Below, piece after piece: positions 35,591-47,824 of a DNA stretch of 64,000 bases (position 1 is the stretch's first letter; every line of letters begins with the position of its first letter). The translations under genes and the position numbers were made by a program. The DNA comes from Spirodela intermedia (lineage: Eukaryota; Streptophyta; Magnoliopsida; Alismatales; Araceae). Below the pieces are notes generated by a model. The model had not been told where the DNA came from and did no database searches. It saw only the letters and a list, made by a program, of their open reading frames with translations. Where the stretch lies: positions 2,366,759 to 2,430,758 of the forward strand of contig LR746266.1 of assembly GCA_902729315.2 (NCBI GenBank), given 5' to 3'.

Positions 35591-37802
35591 GCTCCTGAAC
35601 TAGGGTAGTATAAAGGAGTCCAACATAGGTTAAACATGGGTGAGCCTAGGTGTAACATACGTTAAACTATGTGTATATGGCTCTTGATCAGCTTTAAGTT
35701 TATATAATTCTCTTTCCGAATCTTTCCTATACTTCTCCAGTTTAATACGATAATCTGTTTCAACATGCGATGTTACTAAATTTTCTTTAATCTTGAGAAA
35801 GACTTGAATCTTTGCATTTATGTACATGTAGAAATAATTATTATTATTATTGAAAACCTAAAAGTAATTGAGAATGAAAGGGGATTGATTTAAGTATATT
35901 ATGTAGTATTTTACTTATACTAAAAGAATAGAAATATTTTATTACTACAATTGATAAAATACTTTTCGTAGATTTTATTCTGAATAAATTGATATTTCGA
36001 ATGTTATCTTATAATGTTATATAATTTACTTCCTAATTTTTTCCGTAATAATATCCTACTTCTACCATATTCACAGTTATTTATTTGTACATAATTATTT
36101 CGTTTATGGTAAATCAGTTCGATTTTTTATTAAATAAAAGACATGCATATCGCATTTAAATTATTACATTGTTGATTAGTTCTAGGTTGATGGTGTAGTT
36201 AATGGTCGAATACAATCAATTGAAGAAAATCATCTCAACTAGATCAAGCAAAATTAAAAACAGGAATTCATTCCTAGAAACGTATATATACAATGAAATT
36301 CACAATTTAAATTTATTACAAAAGAAATGGTTGATGAATTGCCACATTTAGAAATAAAGAGTTAGGTATATTATATAATATTAACTATGCGTTCTATATA
36401 AATAATAAATTTATTTAAATTTTAATATTAATAGAGTATTTCAATTCTTTTGGCAACATGACCAAGGAGTAAGTGGGGTCACTGCAATTCCTTTATGCCC
36501 AGTTCATATCTGGATGTTACTTGATCACTAAAAAGCTTGAGATTTCTTAACTTGCTGACATATACCTAAATCGAAGAATTATTCCCTAACAGAAATAGAG
36601 CTAACGCCTTAGCTCTAGTATTTACATGGTTTTCAGAATGATCCATAGGTTCTAAAGAAGAAAAGATTATTTTTCCTGAAACTATGGATGTTAACTATGG
36701 TCGAGACAAAACCAATAATGCTGGAAGAAAATAAATCAAATAAATAATAAGAGCCAACTTTGAGACTAAGACCCATGAGAATAAGAGAATGGAAATCTTA
36801 TCTTAGTAGTGAAAGAAAAGAGTCCAAAAGCACTCTCTCTTTTGGTTTTTAGGCTTAAAAATGGATGATAGGAGAGACCCTTAAATTCTACTAATTTAGT
36901 TACCTTAATGTAAAACACTAGGGGAGTAAGTGACTGCTGATTCATTTTTCTAGGCTGATGGAAAATTTATTTAGGAGGTGTGTAAGAGAATGAATAAAGA
37001 GACATTATCTCTTAACTTATAAGAAATTCCTAGTGACTAATAATCAATTCATATTGATTATTGATTGATTGGACCTTAAAGTGATAGAATAAAGGTTAAA
37101 AAATGTTCTTTCATGAGATTGCTACAAAACATGAATACAATATCACTTGTTATTTCCAAAACATGTACACAGTATTTTGGTCTAAACTTGACTGGGTCAA
37201 AACTATGAGAAATGAGATAAATATTAGAACCTTATCTGAACGGATTTATTGGATTAGTTCATTAATAGCCTTAACACAATTTCATTTTGACTCTGCACCA
37301 TATGATTCCACTATGATTAGCGATCAGTAATGGAATAATTTTCAGTCTTTTCATGAGGATAGGAGATATGTCATTTGGATATAGTAAGTCTTGCTTGGGC
37401 TGCTTTCATGCCTGTTTTTGCCTTCTCCCTTTAACTTGCAGTCTTGAGTAGGAGTGGACTTTAAAGGTACTATAATTGAGTAATGATATTGTATCACTTT
37501 GTCAATTCATTGTTACAATAAAAAAAATGATTCCTCACTGACAACCACTGTTTAATTTTCTGTTTCAAAAACAGATGCCTCTGTTTCGAAATTCTATTGT
37601 AATGCAGTAAAATCTTCATTATTAACTTTAGTAACAACAAACCTCAATATACACATAAGGCATGAACAAAATTCCTCAGGAGACATATATGAACAAAATT
37701 ACTGCCAGTGAAAGACAGCAGAGAGGCTCCAAACACCTCACGTGAGGGTACAATACAGGGATCTTCTTTCTTTCCAATTTTCTATGATTTATTTTTAGGG
37801 GC
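35591..37802. other. AT-rich spacer between the block copies, no gene seen
   Basis: Unique DNA, very AT-rich. No coding family or RNA gene recognised. Confidence 0.55.
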
Positions 37803-37907
37803 TTAGTACATGTTCAGCTGGCTGGCCTCCAACGGCAAGACGGAGCAAACCAGCAGCACCGCCACGGAGGCCGCAATGGCAACGAGAAGCCTGCCGGTGG
37901 CGGCCAT
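37803..37907 (-). pseudogene. Truncated MiAMP1-like gene: signal peptide only
   Basis: The minus strand encodes 34 aa. It begins MAATGRLLVAIAASVAVLLV, ends its signal-like part PLEA, and continues SQLNMY before a TAA. The mature domain is missing downstream, where homology stops at once. The 5' flank (about 38155-38300) is an inverted match to the promoter of the 34310 gene. It forms a divergent pair with the intact gene at 38762. A truncated pseudogene is most likely. An expressed signal-peptide-only product cannot be excluded from sequence. Confidence 0.8.
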
Positions 37908-38661
37908 GTGGGAAATTACAGAAGTACTACAATTAGATATCTCCTGTAGTCAAACCAAGATATTATTTCGGAGGTGGGAAAGTGTGGCACGGGCTCTAGC
38001 TAGTTAGAGACTTTTATTTTATCATTCTTCTCCACTTCAATTAAGGTCTGAGTGAGATTGTTTGATTTCGCGACTCTCGGCCCCACGGGCCACGTTTAAA
38101 CTGGTTTACGGAGCAGGCTTGTGTGGGTGAATCGGGTTTGAAGACGTCCGCCTTGAATTGGCAATGTCTGACCTTCTCGGCGGCGAGGTGGACCTGACGT
38201 TTGTTCTTTCAGCATTCCTACTTTCGTTTCACATGAAACTATGCCAAGCCATCCATACGGTTGTGGGATTAAAAAATAAACCCTAAGGTCCGTCTCGTCT
38301 TCATTCGCGGCAGGTCCAAGAAGATATTTTGCAGACATCTTTGCCCATTTGAAGGACTGGAGGTGCCAAGTCACCCATTGCAATGCCCACCAAAAAGGAG
38401 GTTCCCTGTTTGGCATTTCTATTAATGTGCCGCAACAAAATGGGCGCGATATGAACATAATCGTCAAGCCACCCGCGCAGCCTTCAAAGTCAAAGATTCT
38501 GAACGAATAAGACGGAAGAAAGGACTTGTAAATGCGACGATCAACCCAGATCGACTAAAAAAACAATTTGAACATTGGGCTGTTGGTCAATCACCGAGAG
38601 CTTGAACGAAGCCGCACGCAATTCGGATATCATGTGGAGACGTCTACTGCGGGGAAAACAC

Positions 38662-38669
38662 TATAAATA
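38662..38669 (+). promoter_or_regulatory. TATA box of gene at 38762
   Basis: TATAAATA in the context AACACTATAAATACCC, 93 bases before the start codon. It is the same block found upstream of the inverted 29213 gene. Confidence 0.75.
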
Positions 38670-38761
38670 CCCAAAGCATCAACCCACCATCCCCAACCCG
38701 AACAGAATCTTCAGTATTCCTTCACTCGCATCTAGAATCCACAGCTTCTTCACGTACCCCA

Positions 38762-39091
38762 ATGGCCTCCACCCGCCACCTCCTCATCGCCACCGCAGCC
38801 GCTGTGGCTGTGCTGCTTGTTTTCTATGCCTCGCCGGCGGAGGCCAGCCAGCTGAACATGTACGAAGGCCCCGACTGCACCGGGCAGTGGACGCCTTGCT
38901 GGGATCGCCAGTGCTGCAACGTCACCTACACCGGAAGCTACCGCTTCTACTACAACGACGGCTGGCCCGCCTACCTCTACAGGGGTAACCGTGCATGCAC
39001 TGGAAACCCCAACGCCGTTCTCAGGAGCAGCGTGGAATGCACGAACGGCTTCCCCTACCAGAGCATCAGGCAAACTGACACTGCTCCTTAA
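38762..39091 (+). CDS. MiAMP1-like secreted antimicrobial peptide (109 aa), spacer gene
   Basis: Single exon. Signal peptide of 28 aa starting MASTRHLLIATAAAVAVLLV and ending SPAEA. The mature peptide of 81 aa starts SQLNMYEGPDC. The six cysteines are at the same positions as in the other cluster genes (11, 18, 23, 24, 51, 65). Its loop between the first and fourth cysteines is the most divergent in the cluster: TGQWTPCWDRQCC instead of TGRWTACFDR.CC, which removes one positive charge. Promoter, 5' leader and 3' flank are close to those of the inverted 29213 gene, so the two are sister copies. AATAAA at 39149-39154. It is followed about 650 bases later by the captured CBE1 exon. Confidence 0.87.
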   Translation: MASTRHLLIATAAAVAVLLVFYASPAEASQLNMYEGPDCTGQWTPCWDRQCCNVTYTGSYRFYYNDGWPAYLYRGNRACTGNPNAVLRSSVECTNGFPYQSIRQTDTAP

Positions 39092-39764
39092 AGGAAACTG
39101 AGCACCGTCACGGGAATTTAGTTTTGAGAGTCACAGGCAGGTTTGAGAAATAAAGAGAGAACACGGGTAAATAAAACAGATGGATTGTAGTCTGTTCTTA
39201 CGCGATGCGTTCCTCATGGAACCGTGTTTCCTCTATTGCTTTCTACTGGGGCCGTGTGGGGCATGTCCCCCGTGTCTTCCGCGCTCTTGATCTCCCTCAA
39301 GTTTTGAGTTGGAGCCTTGCGTTCCACGCTATAATGAATAGGATATTTTAATGATCCTCTTTCTCTGTATCTGTTTCTCTCTCGCTCTCATTTGTAATCT
39401 ATGCCCCTAACAGCACAGAAAGAATTCTTACGCACGATTTTGTAACAACCGATCAAGACAAATGATTATGTTGGGCCATATGCCAATGATAATGATGACG
39501 CGGGCCATGTTACGGTTCGGGTCAGTTCTGATCAGGTTTCGGTTAGGCTCGGTTCTGGTCGGTTTCTGTTCGGCTCGGTTGCTGACATGCTGAGCTATGT
39601 TTATGTCCTCTAAGATCTTTCGTTGATTCAACAGATTCCTTTAAGCTATTGCTTGAGCGATATGCTCAGGGCCAAATGAGAGAGCTGTTGCCCCTCTTTT
39701 TGTGAAATCCATGGGATTCCTACCAAGAGCGATATGCTCTCTCGTTGCCACGGCTGTTTGCTAG

Positions 39765-39919
39765 GGACCACCGGCATCAGTGGACTCGGCGGCCACCGTC
39801 CCGAGCCGTTTGGGAGGCTGATGGAGATGGAGGCACACCAGCTCACCTCCCAACCGACCGATCTCACTGTAGCGGACCAGGCCAGGCTCTTCAAACTCCA
39901 ATCATTAGAGTACTGGTAG
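39765..39919 (+). pseudogene. Captured copy of the CBE1 last exon
   Basis: This stretch starts after a TTTGCTAG acceptor identical in context to that of CBE1 exon 10. It then reads TTGISG, HRPEPFGRLMEMEAHQL and QARLFKLQSLEYW before TAG. It aligns along its whole length with CBE1 residues TAGISGHRPQPFARLMEMEAQQL onward, but the conserved final LRYR is replaced by LEYW. Homology begins in the preceding intron (about 39735) and continues into the 3' flank to about 41110. No other CBE1 exon is nearby, so it is a fragment without a gene. A short frame from 39734 remains open by chance. Confidence 0.85.
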
Positions 39920-41110
39920 CGCAAGGCAGCCGGCATCTCTCTCATGAGAGTATGGGAGCTGCGCAGAGCCCATCGGTCTTTCTCCCATCTCCGCTCTGTA
40001 TGTACTCTGTTCGGTAGCAGTAGGGAATGCTGAAACACCCATCTCCCGGATATTGTTTGGGCGGCATCCTTTTTCCTGAATCCGAATATTGTTGAAAAAC
40101 GAAAAACAAAACAATTTTCTCTGCTTGCGGATTCGGCCAGAGGGAAAAAAGAAGGATCTCTTTGCCCGAGTTAGCAGCTCACGTAGCTACGACGAGTGGG
40201 AGTCTGAGGCGTGGCGTTCCACCGGTGCTTCCGAAAATGGTCGCTAGTTCTTTGGGCGTGTAGTAGCCTAAAACACAGTTCGTCAGAGGTCTCATACCAA
40301 ATCGTAGCCGTTCTATGCTTTCATGCACCTTCGCACGTTGGCAGCTCTGCCCATCTGGAGTGCATCCAAATCAGTCTCCAACTCTTCTGTCCTACGTCAT
40401 GTCCCGCTACAGTATTGGTTCCTCCGATTTATACTATTTCGACCATTTTCGCGTCGCGTTCTTTGTCATGAATCTCTTCGTCATCCTAGGGATCACGTTC
40501 AGGCATCAGTGGGCAAAAGTATTAGCCAGTGTTCATATTTTCATGATTTCGATCAACTCACGGTCTTCCTCCTCTTCGCTCTCGCTCTCCTCTTATTAGT
40601 CCATCTGGATGACCCCTTCATCTAGGTCTTAGCATTCCCTCGTCTCTCTACATCTCCCGGCTGCTTATCTACTCTCTGGGGAAGATAACGGGTAAGACGG
40701 AAAGCAATGTCAATTGACCTACAAAGAGCAGACCGGAGACAGTGTGATAGTAATGCCGCTCCACTGCCAGTAACACGTCATCCCACTATCACGTGGAACT
40801 CGTTCAAAGAATGCTAAGCGGAGCTAAGTTCTTGCCTCAGGAAAGAAAAGACTGTCATTCCCATCTGTTCCTATTTTGGAAACATGGAAGTAGACCAAGG
40901 GCCATGCCGAGGATAGTTTTATTTCTTCCTGCCTGAAGATTTATCAAGGATGAATTTTTGCAGCCCAAGGAGTGAACTGCGCCGTTTCCCGTGGCTGATG
41001 ATGTATTTAACGTAAGTAGGGCAAAATAACTAGGAGAGATGAAAGCCCAGTCTCGTCTTCCGTGAGAAGACTGGTAAAAATATACAGAGAAAGAAAGATC
41101 AGTGTTTTGA
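39920..41110 (+). repeat. Diverged copy of the CBE1 3' flank
   Basis: Collinear with 20417-21560 in scattered blocks. These include a GAGTATGGG..GCTGCG.AGAGCCCA phrase right after the stop codon, TGATGATGTATTTAA near 41000 and the AGAAAGATCAG.GTTTTGA phrase near 41090. Divergence is much higher than between the two 7.34-kb blocks, so this duplication is older. Confidence 0.6.
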
Positions 41111-41221
41111 TGCCTGGGGCACTGAGCAGATATACGATTATTCTTGATATTTTAAATAAATTTTGAATATCTGAATCTCATGTAAATAAGAGCGATTTCA
41201 CCAGCTTTTGGGCTAACATAA

Positions 41222-41345
41222 TAATAAACCTAGTGGAAAATAAGTGTAAATTCCTTAAACCATCGTGTCGTTATTTACTTATCAAGAAAAAAAACTCTTT
41301 TAAATGTAGGCCCTTGTAACTTTTGGAGCAAACAATGTAAAGTGT
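41222..41345. repeat. Old diverged copy of the left edge of the 7.34-kb block
   Basis: The 38-base stretch at 41222-41259 recurs at 41720-41757, just before block copy 2. It is followed in both places by related DNA, including CTAACTTTTG or GTAACTTTTG and a .AACAATGTAAAG / AAACATGTAAAG phrase. This points to an earlier duplication event at the same boundary. Confidence 0.55.
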
Positions 41346-42445
41346 CTATTATTTTTATATATTTCTGATCAGTAATGAGAAAGTGTCAATATTTGCAAAT
41401 TATGGCCTAGTGAGAAGGTAATGGTAAGAACATAAGAGCCGATGAAACAACAAGAAGCAAAATATGGATATAAAAGTTAACTCAGTCTATTATGCACTTG
41501 TGACATTAGATCATTATTTTTGAGTAATTTTGATATTATTTTAAATGATTAAATTTATATTATTTATTCAATCGAACATGATTTTCTAGATATCAAAGAA
41601 TATAGTCTATAATAAAAATTGATGTCCTAAATAACCGAAATTAGGATATTAAATATTGAGATCATGATTCAAGAGGTTAACTTTCCCGTTTGGCCTTTGA
41701 ATTTTTTCAAGAATCATTATAATAAACCTAGCGGACAATAAGTGTAAATTCCTTAAAACATGTAAAGTTCTTTTCTTGGCGAGAACAAAATCTCTTTAAA
41801 ACACAAGTCCCTCTAACTTTTGTACCAAAACATGTAAAGGATCATGTTATTCTCCTTAAATTTATTCAAGCTTGTGACTAGCCCATGTTTCCACCAAGTC
41901 TAACAGTAATAAAATGTTTGCTCATGCTCATCGATAAGTGGAGATCTCTTTTGTAAAGCTCCTTAGTTTAGTTAATAACGCCTATTCAACAATCTCCATA
42001 ATTCCTTTCTTTTCAAAGACATGTGAGATTTGAGATTTAATAGCACATTAGGATATATTCAAGGACAGTTGTTTGCCAATTGATAGCTTTTTGTCAGCAG
42101 CAGCTAAAAGTTCAACCAGAAGAAATGTACCCATTTCTATAAAAGCCACCATTAACTACAATGCCAAATAGTCATACGAACCATCTTTGTTTTCATTGGC
42201 CAATGTATGTTTTAAATTACAGATATGCAAAATATATTGGGACAGAGAAACAAGTAATTGTTTAACGTGTAACATCAGCTATAAATAGTTCTCTTGTGAA
42301 ATTTTAAGGCATGTGTCCGTCCCTTATAGAAAAAAGTGGGATTTTCTCGCGTTTAGTCATCCTGACTACCTCTCATTCTTGTCGATCAGTTAGGGCAAAA
42401 TCGGTTGTTAAAAGCTTCATCCGATTCATATGGGCGCATAGAATA

Positions 42446-42482
<37 letters not shown>

Positions 42483-42727
42483 ATGATGAAAATATCTTAT
42501 TTATTATAGCGAACACAGCGCTCCAACTCACAGGTAGAAGGAGGTTAACAGCGACAAAGGACACCAGGGACAGGCACCAAACGACCACTATAGAAGGCAA
42601 CCGAGCAAACACGGTTTGATGCCGAGCGCATCGCGTAAGAACGGACTACAGCCCTTCTGTTTTATTTACCCGTGTTCTCTATTTATTTATAAAACCTGCC
42701 TGCCTGTAACACGGTGTTCAGTTTCCT

Positions 42728-43057
42728 TTAAGGAGCAGTGTCAGTTTGCCTGATGCTCTGGTAAGGGAAGCCGTTTGTGCATTCCACGCTGCTCCTGAGA
42801 ACGGCGTCGGGGTTTCCACTGCATCCACGGTTACCCCTGTAGAGGTAGGCGGGCCAGCCGTCGTTGTAGTAGAAGCGGTAGCTTCCGGTGTAGGTGACGT
42901 TGCAGCACGCGCGATCAAAGCATGCCGTCCATCGCCCGGTGCACCCGAGGCCTTCGTACATGTTCAGCTGGCTGGCCTCCGCCGGCGAGGCATAAAAAAC
43001 AAGCAGCACAGCCACAGCGGCTGCGGTGGCGATGAGGAGGCGGCGGGTGGAGGCCAT
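42728..43057 (-). CDS. MiAMP1-like secreted antimicrobial peptide (109 aa), block copy 2
   Basis: Identical in protein and, as far as I can compare by eye, in DNA to 29213-29542. The 28-aa signal peptide ends SPAEA, and the 81-aa mature peptide has six cysteines and an NVT sequon after the CC pair. The TATA box is at 43150-43157. If both copies are real this doubles the dose of one peptide. If one is an assembly artefact, the gene exists once. Confidence 0.85.
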   Translation of the reverse strand: MASTRRLLIATAAAVAVLLVFYASPAEASQLNMYEGLGCTGRWTACFDRACCNVTYTGSYRFYYNDGWPAYLYRGNRGCSGNPDAVLRSSVECTNGFPYQSIRQTDTAP

Positions 43058-43157
43058 TGGGGTACGTGAAGAAGCTGTGGATTCTAGATGCGAGGGAAGG
43101 AATACTGAAGATTCTGTTCGGGTTGGGAATGGTGGGTTGATGCTATGGGTATTTATA

Positions 43158-45541
43158 GTGTTTTCCCCGCAGTAGACGTCTCCACCTGACCTCCGAATTG
43201 CGTGCGGTTTCCTTCAAGCTCTCAATGATTGATCAACAGCGTAATGTTCAAACTGCATTCTTAGTCCGTGAGGGTTCATTCCCGGCTTTGACGAATCCCT
43301 TCGTGCATCATGTTCGTTTAGAATCTTTGAATTTGAAGGTTCCGTGGGTGACTTGGCAATTTATCTGTTAGGACACAAATAGAAACGGCAAGCGCGACTT
43401 CTTGGCCCAGGACGAACCGCATGGTGTCCGTTAAGAAAATGAAATAAGTTGGGTTCTATGTTGACGTTGGTGCTCGAGGACTTTCTGGAGAGCAGGAAAG
43501 ATATTTTGTCTCGCACTCGATTCTCGCGTATAGACATTTAAGGAAACGGTGGTTCTACGACAGCGTTTACATCTTGATTTTGATAGATCATGATCGTGAC
43601 AGATAGCAAGGAAATTTCCCATTTTTCAGTGATCTGTTAAGCGAGTCGAACAGCTTCGAGGCAGAAACCTGGAATACAAAAGTTCAGTTTCTCATCGAAG
43701 CCGACCTTGTTTACGCGTACACACAGATGCATGTAGCACAGGGAAACAACAGAGAAAGGAAACTGCATCCCATATGGTGAAATGGTTTCAGGCCTGTGCA
43801 ATCTCCCACTTATCATTAATCTCTTCAGGTTGTTTCAAAGTTAGCATACTTTCTCATGTTCATAGTTATCGTAGAATTGTGTAATCGTGGGTAAAAAATA
43901 ATCGCTTATTCCATTATCCTCTTAAGTTTCGTTTTATGGATACGATTTCAGTGCAATAACATAGGATAATCGTGTAATTCATCCGATTACTGTGATTTAC
44001 TGATAAAAAAGAGACTTAGCGACGAGGACTATGACATTCCCAATATTGCTACTCATCACGTGACTGTAAGGCAATGTATTTCGTTCTTATGTTCCCTAAC
44101 ACTGTTCTACGTATAATGGACATAATGATTTATTTACTTTACTGCATTTAGGTCAAGGATTAACTCCCCTTGTTTAATACTAATGTCCTTAAAGACCGAG
44201 TGAAGCCATAATCCGATGTTTGAAGCGGGCTATAGGAACAAAAGATTACGCGCTCCAAGGTTTCACTCACTTTCGTACTTTTTTACCTGAAAATGGTATA
44301 CTCCCTTTTGTCATGCACGAGTTCAAACAAAAGTGGATTTTCAAGAAAAAATAAAATAAAATTCATTATAAACCATAATACAATTATTTTTTTACTCTAT
44401 TGCACAGGGATTTCATGAGTTCAAAGAGAAGTGTATTCTGAAGAAAAAAATCGCCTATTTCATTCCAATTAGATAATACTATTTTTTCCCACGTATCTTG
44501 GACGTATCAGAGATGGACACATGCTAATGCATATAGTATGGAAAAGAGATGCCAGGATAACAAGTCCTAACTAAAAAGAATGGCTGTAACCTGAATCGGC
44601 CCCCAGCTGCCACCAGGCCAGGTGTGATGTTAACCATTGGTTCGGCGACGTACAAGTACTTTTATCTCACAATCATTCATTTTTCAGTGATTCTGGGTTC
44701 CAGTTATGTTCTATATTAATCATACTTACAATAGATAGAATATGGTAATATATATCTTGATAAATGCATGAGCATATAGCTTCACCTCTTACCATGTGTC
44801 CTCCAATTTTACAATGGTGGCTCTTCATGTACTTAGACTTGTGGCAAGAGCTTTCCCCCTCTCTTTTCCTTCCTAAGGCAGGTAGACTGCTGATTGAAGT
44901 CGACATATGAAAAGAACTATCCAAAAACTTCACTTGTCCCCTTGGCGTTACTTAATGTGTCCTGCCTTTTACCCTCACATTTCGTATCTGTCTGCCTGTA
45001 AGGCCCTGTATTTCGTCGTTAAATTAAATGCAACCTATTTTTAAACCTAGGCGAAAAATTTGCATTTCACTAATTTCGAAAGTAAATTCGTAGAAGTAAT
45101 TATAGATAAATAGTTTCTGAGCGAAATAGAGATATGGAAAGAGTCGAGCCAAAAAACTCAAGTGATGTGGAGCAACGATAGAAATTATTAAGGGTAAATT
45201 TCATAGATATTTGTTGCTTCTATTTTATGTACTATTTGTACAAAAACATACTTTCCCAGACCGACGAGCTTAAAATGTTAAAGATTTCTTGCTAGAGGGG
45301 AATACTCAGTTCTAATGCTGGCTCTGAGGTTCCATTTTGGCTCTGTTGTTTTCGACAATAATGATGCATTTTGGTCCAGATACGTTCGAGAAGCAAGCGG
45401 AGCAATGCTCTTCGATCTGAAACGTACCGCTTGTGGACACAATACGATCTGTCTTTTTTCTTTACCCGCCTTCTTTATTTATTTATGAAAGGTGCATCGG
45501 ATACTTCTCAGCTCAAAATACCGTGTGACAATGCATTGACC
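43158..45541. other. Non-coding part of block copy 2
   Basis: Same content as 29643-32026. No gene seen. Confidence 0.55.
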
Positions 45542-45837
45542 TTAAGGCGAATTGTCCTTGTGCTCGATGCGCTGACAGAGGGACGCGTTTGTGCAATCGA
45601 CGCTGTTCCACAGGAAGATACTGATGCTCCCCATGCTCCCGTTGTTATTGTAGATAGTGTTGCTTCCTGTATAGGTGGTGTTGCCGTACTGGCGATGCCA
45701 GCGGAGCGACCACTGCCGTGAACCCAGGCCTTTCGTACATGTTCGGCATGCTGGCGTCCACCGCGAGAGCGAAAAGAACAAGCAGTACAGTCATGACAGT
45801 CGCGGTGGTAACGAGGAGCTTGCAGTCGGGGGGGCAT
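45542..45837 (-). pseudogene. MiAMP1-like pseudogene, second copy
   Basis: Carries exactly the lesions of 32027-32322: a shift at the poly-C tract after the ATG, a second shift after NMYE, and loss of four family cysteines. The decay therefore predates the block duplication. Confidence 0.8.
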
Positions 45838-46967
45838 TAAGGTGTATGAAAGAACAATTGATTGGATGTTAGCTACGAGTTTATTCTTCGAGTTCGCAAC
45901 CATTCTCTTACCAGTTACGCAGAAACAGGTTTCCGGTGTGGAGTCCCTTGGACGCATTGTCGTGGGTGACTTCCTCCTTCCATGTTTAAAGTTTTGTCCT
46001 GCAGCACTGTGCTCTAGATTGGATGGTTATTCATGTATCGTATGCCGTTTGTTTTATAAAATAAACCTTGGAGGATTTCATAGTGATACACCCTAGCCTA
46101 GGATGCAAGGTATGGGTCATCGAAGATACTGGTCGGCTACTTCACCGATTTAACACGCTCATAGAGAATCCGTGTCTCCCTTTACGGTGGCGTCGCAATA
46201 ATAAATATTTTGAAGACAGTTTCATGCTTAAAATTCTGAACGAAAGCCGTAAAGGGATAGGATGAATAGATGGTAGAAAAGCATCGGCAGCATTAGAAAT
46301 AACTAAGAAATCAGTTCTTGGTCCATTGCTCTGGAATAAAAGATCCCGAAGAGAAATCACCGACGGAAACGGAGATAAACGTCCTCCATATTGGTAAAAA
46401 ACAAAATCCTCCTGGACATTTTTCCTTTTTCTGTCTCTCTCGCACACTCTTTTTCTGGCCCAAAAAAGATGCCCGTTAGTTAACGTCCAGGCTTGATTAT
46501 GTTAAAGGAGCCCTACAATTTGAAAGCAAGTTCGAGTGTCATCCTAACTATATTATCTTCTCTTCATAGAGCAACAAACATAGGAGGCCGTCGTCCAATA
46601 ATTCGGAAGGGTGAGTACGTTCTCTCTCCTTCAATTCGTTTCTTGTACCAGCGTCTACGTCGGTGGGTGGGTGCATACCGAAGAAATATTATAAAGCAGA
46701 CCCGTTGAGTTAGAACACGGAGTTCGGTTACAGTACCTTAATGGCCGTGCATCGACGTCATGAAACATTTAGTCACGAATCTGACAAGCCGTCTTCTTTC
46801 AATTCTCTATCGGCAACAGTAAGATGGCCTCACGCCTTCCCGATCAAACGCAGATTTTCCATTCGGCGAGAAGGGTTTCGAACTCTAGCCCAAACAATCT
46901 CTTCGCCCTCTTCTGCACCCTCCAAACCCAACTCATTCGCCGAAATCGGCGCTATTAGGACCTGAAA

Positions 46968-47057
46968 ATGGACGTTTCTATCAACGGCCAGTCCATGGGC
47001 CCTCTCTTTCCGGGGAAGAGAATGACCGTGAACAAGGCCTTAGCAGAGGAAACGTAA
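46968..47057 (+). other. Possible captured first exon, second copy
   Basis: Identical to 33453-33542. See that entry for the reading and its doubts. Confidence 0.25.
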
Positions 47058-47824
47058 GCTAGGAGCTCACTTATTTTCCATTCTCATGGACATCAAATTT
47101 GCTTCTTCTTTTTTTCCGGATTGTAATTTGCCATTTCGTTGACCTAGTATAGTGGCAGAGGCAAATAATTCATGCGGTGGAAACGGATGCCATTGGCTGC
47201 GTTTTACATAATAGCGGCGTACACAGGCACATTGCGTCCGTTTGCCGCCCCCTTCAACTGATTTCCGGAGCCGCTGTACGCCAGCATCTGCCAGGGGGAT
47301 CTTCGGCGACGAGAACAACGGAGAGAAAGCGGCGGGCTTCTACGGTTCTAGTTCCTTGTACGTGGATCTCAATCTCAGTCCAAATATAGACCACCTGACG
47401 CAACATATCATCTTCGGCACCTGACGCCACTGATGACTAAACGAACCATGCGGTTTATTTTTTAATCCTAATATATTATGGACGGCTAGGAATAATTTCA
47501 TGTGAAACGAAACCAGGAATTCTGCAAGAATAAACCTCGGGTCCACCTCGCCGCCGAGAAGGTCAAATATTGCAAATTCAAGCGGAGCTCTTCAAACCCA
47601 ATTCACCACACGAGCCTACTCCGGAAACCAGTTTCCACCTGACCCGTCTGGTCAAGAATTGCGAAATCAACGAATGCAACTCAGACAATAATTGACGTGG
47701 AAAGGAATAATATGATAAGATGTCTATAAATAGCTACAGCCCTTTCCCCGATTCCCCACCTCCCAACAATCTTTTCCTTTGATTATAGGAGATTTCTAAT
47801 TGCATTACTTCTTCACGTTCCCAC

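Noticed and set aside
39428-39631. Frame with repeated RTEPNRN-like residues
   Set aside because: It reflects a GGTTCGG-type low-complexity tract common in plant DNA, not a protein.
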